Position numbers and translations under genes: made by a program
Part shown: one piece after another, positions 63,965-64,000 of the stretch
How the letters are laid out: every line of letters starts with the position of its first letter
Position numbering within the stretch: position 1 is the first letter of the stretch
The notes under the pieces: model-generated
Seen by the model: the letters and a program-made list of their open reading frames with translations, nothing else
Told to the model about the DNA's origin: nothing
The model's database searches: none
Source: Afipia sp.
GTDB lineage: Bacteria > Pseudomonadota > Alphaproteobacteria > Rhizobiales > Xanthobacteraceae
Reading direction: 5' to 3'
Assembly: GCA_030652315.1 (NCBI GenBank)
Contig: JAUSAX010000043.1
Coordinates: 1 to 64,000 of the forward strand
DNA length: 64,000 bases

Positions 63965-64000
63965 ATGTCTGACGCACCGAATCTCGAAGTGCCTGCAAAC
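63965..64000 (+). CDS. Start of a gene cut by the window end
   Basis: ATG at 63965 with GGAGG 8 bases upstream reads MSDAPNLEVPAN up to the window edge. The FixK-type box upstream suggests an oxygen-regulated gene. Twelve codons are too few to identify it. Confidence 0.6.
   Translation, partial: MSDAPNLEVPAN

Overview
The window looks like a chromosome segment of a Bradyrhizobiaceae/Nitrobacteraceae alphaproteobacterium (Bradyrhizobium, Rhodopseudomonas, Afipia or Nitrobacter type). The pointers are high-GC codon use, an acpXL-fabZ-fabF-fabF-adh-lpxXL very-long-chain fatty-acid cluster, a class II DAHP synthase, DUF2865 and DUF2059 secreted proteins, an Atm1-type exporter, and FixK/FNR-type boxes. 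The genus is an inference; no rRNA is present.

Region 1 (1-38 kb) is core metabolism. It starts with a TakP-like TRAP transporter whose binding-protein gene is tandemly duplicated (the first copy is cut by the window edge), followed by moaA. Next come a lipoprotein, gph, rpiA, a DUF2059 protein, gor, and the overlapping aroG-dgkA pair followed by nadE. After a DUF2865 protein comes cysS, with a 37-residue membrane ORF, a GNAT enzyme and cimA chained by ATGA overlaps. Then follow a LOG-like protein, an Atm1-like ABC exporter, psd-pssA, motA-motB, kup, a rhodanese, an aminotransferase and an orphan PotF-like binding protein. The minus-strand lipid A operon for the C28 acyl chain comes next (acpXL, fabZ, a KAS that lacks its cysteine, a complete KAS, a dehydrogenase, lpxXL), then an AhpD-like protein and a HerA-like ATPase.

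Region 2 (38.4-47.1 kb) is an accessory island beginning at tRNA-Gln(CUG). Next to the tRNA is a tightly coupled three-gene operon: a membrane protein (SLATT/2TM-like), a ThsB-like TIR-like protein and a TIR protein. I read it as a candidate Thoeris-like anti-phage system with a membrane effector. Beyond it lie small hypotheticals, a T5orf172/GIY-YIG protein, a serine recombinase with DUF2924, a DUF5681 protein and a ParB-domain DNA methyltransferase. The island ends near an IS5-family transposase fragment.

Region 3 (47-64 kb) is surface and stress biology. It opens with a 979-residue autotransporter built on 55-residue repeats. A probable metal-response module follows: two paralogous Met/Gly/His-rich periplasmic proteins with duplicated promoters that share a TGACA-N5-TGTCA palindrome, beside an OmpR-type regulator and a sensor kinase with a Met/His-rich periplasmic segment. 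After that come a DedA protein, an ABC exporter whose membrane-fusion gene looks decayed, an AhpD-like protein, OpgC, a universal stress protein, a tiny membrane protein and an MgtC/DUF4010 protein. Three FixK/FNR-like boxes in the last 3 kb suggest low-oxygen control of this end. Most remaining ORF-track entries are antisense shadows of these genes.
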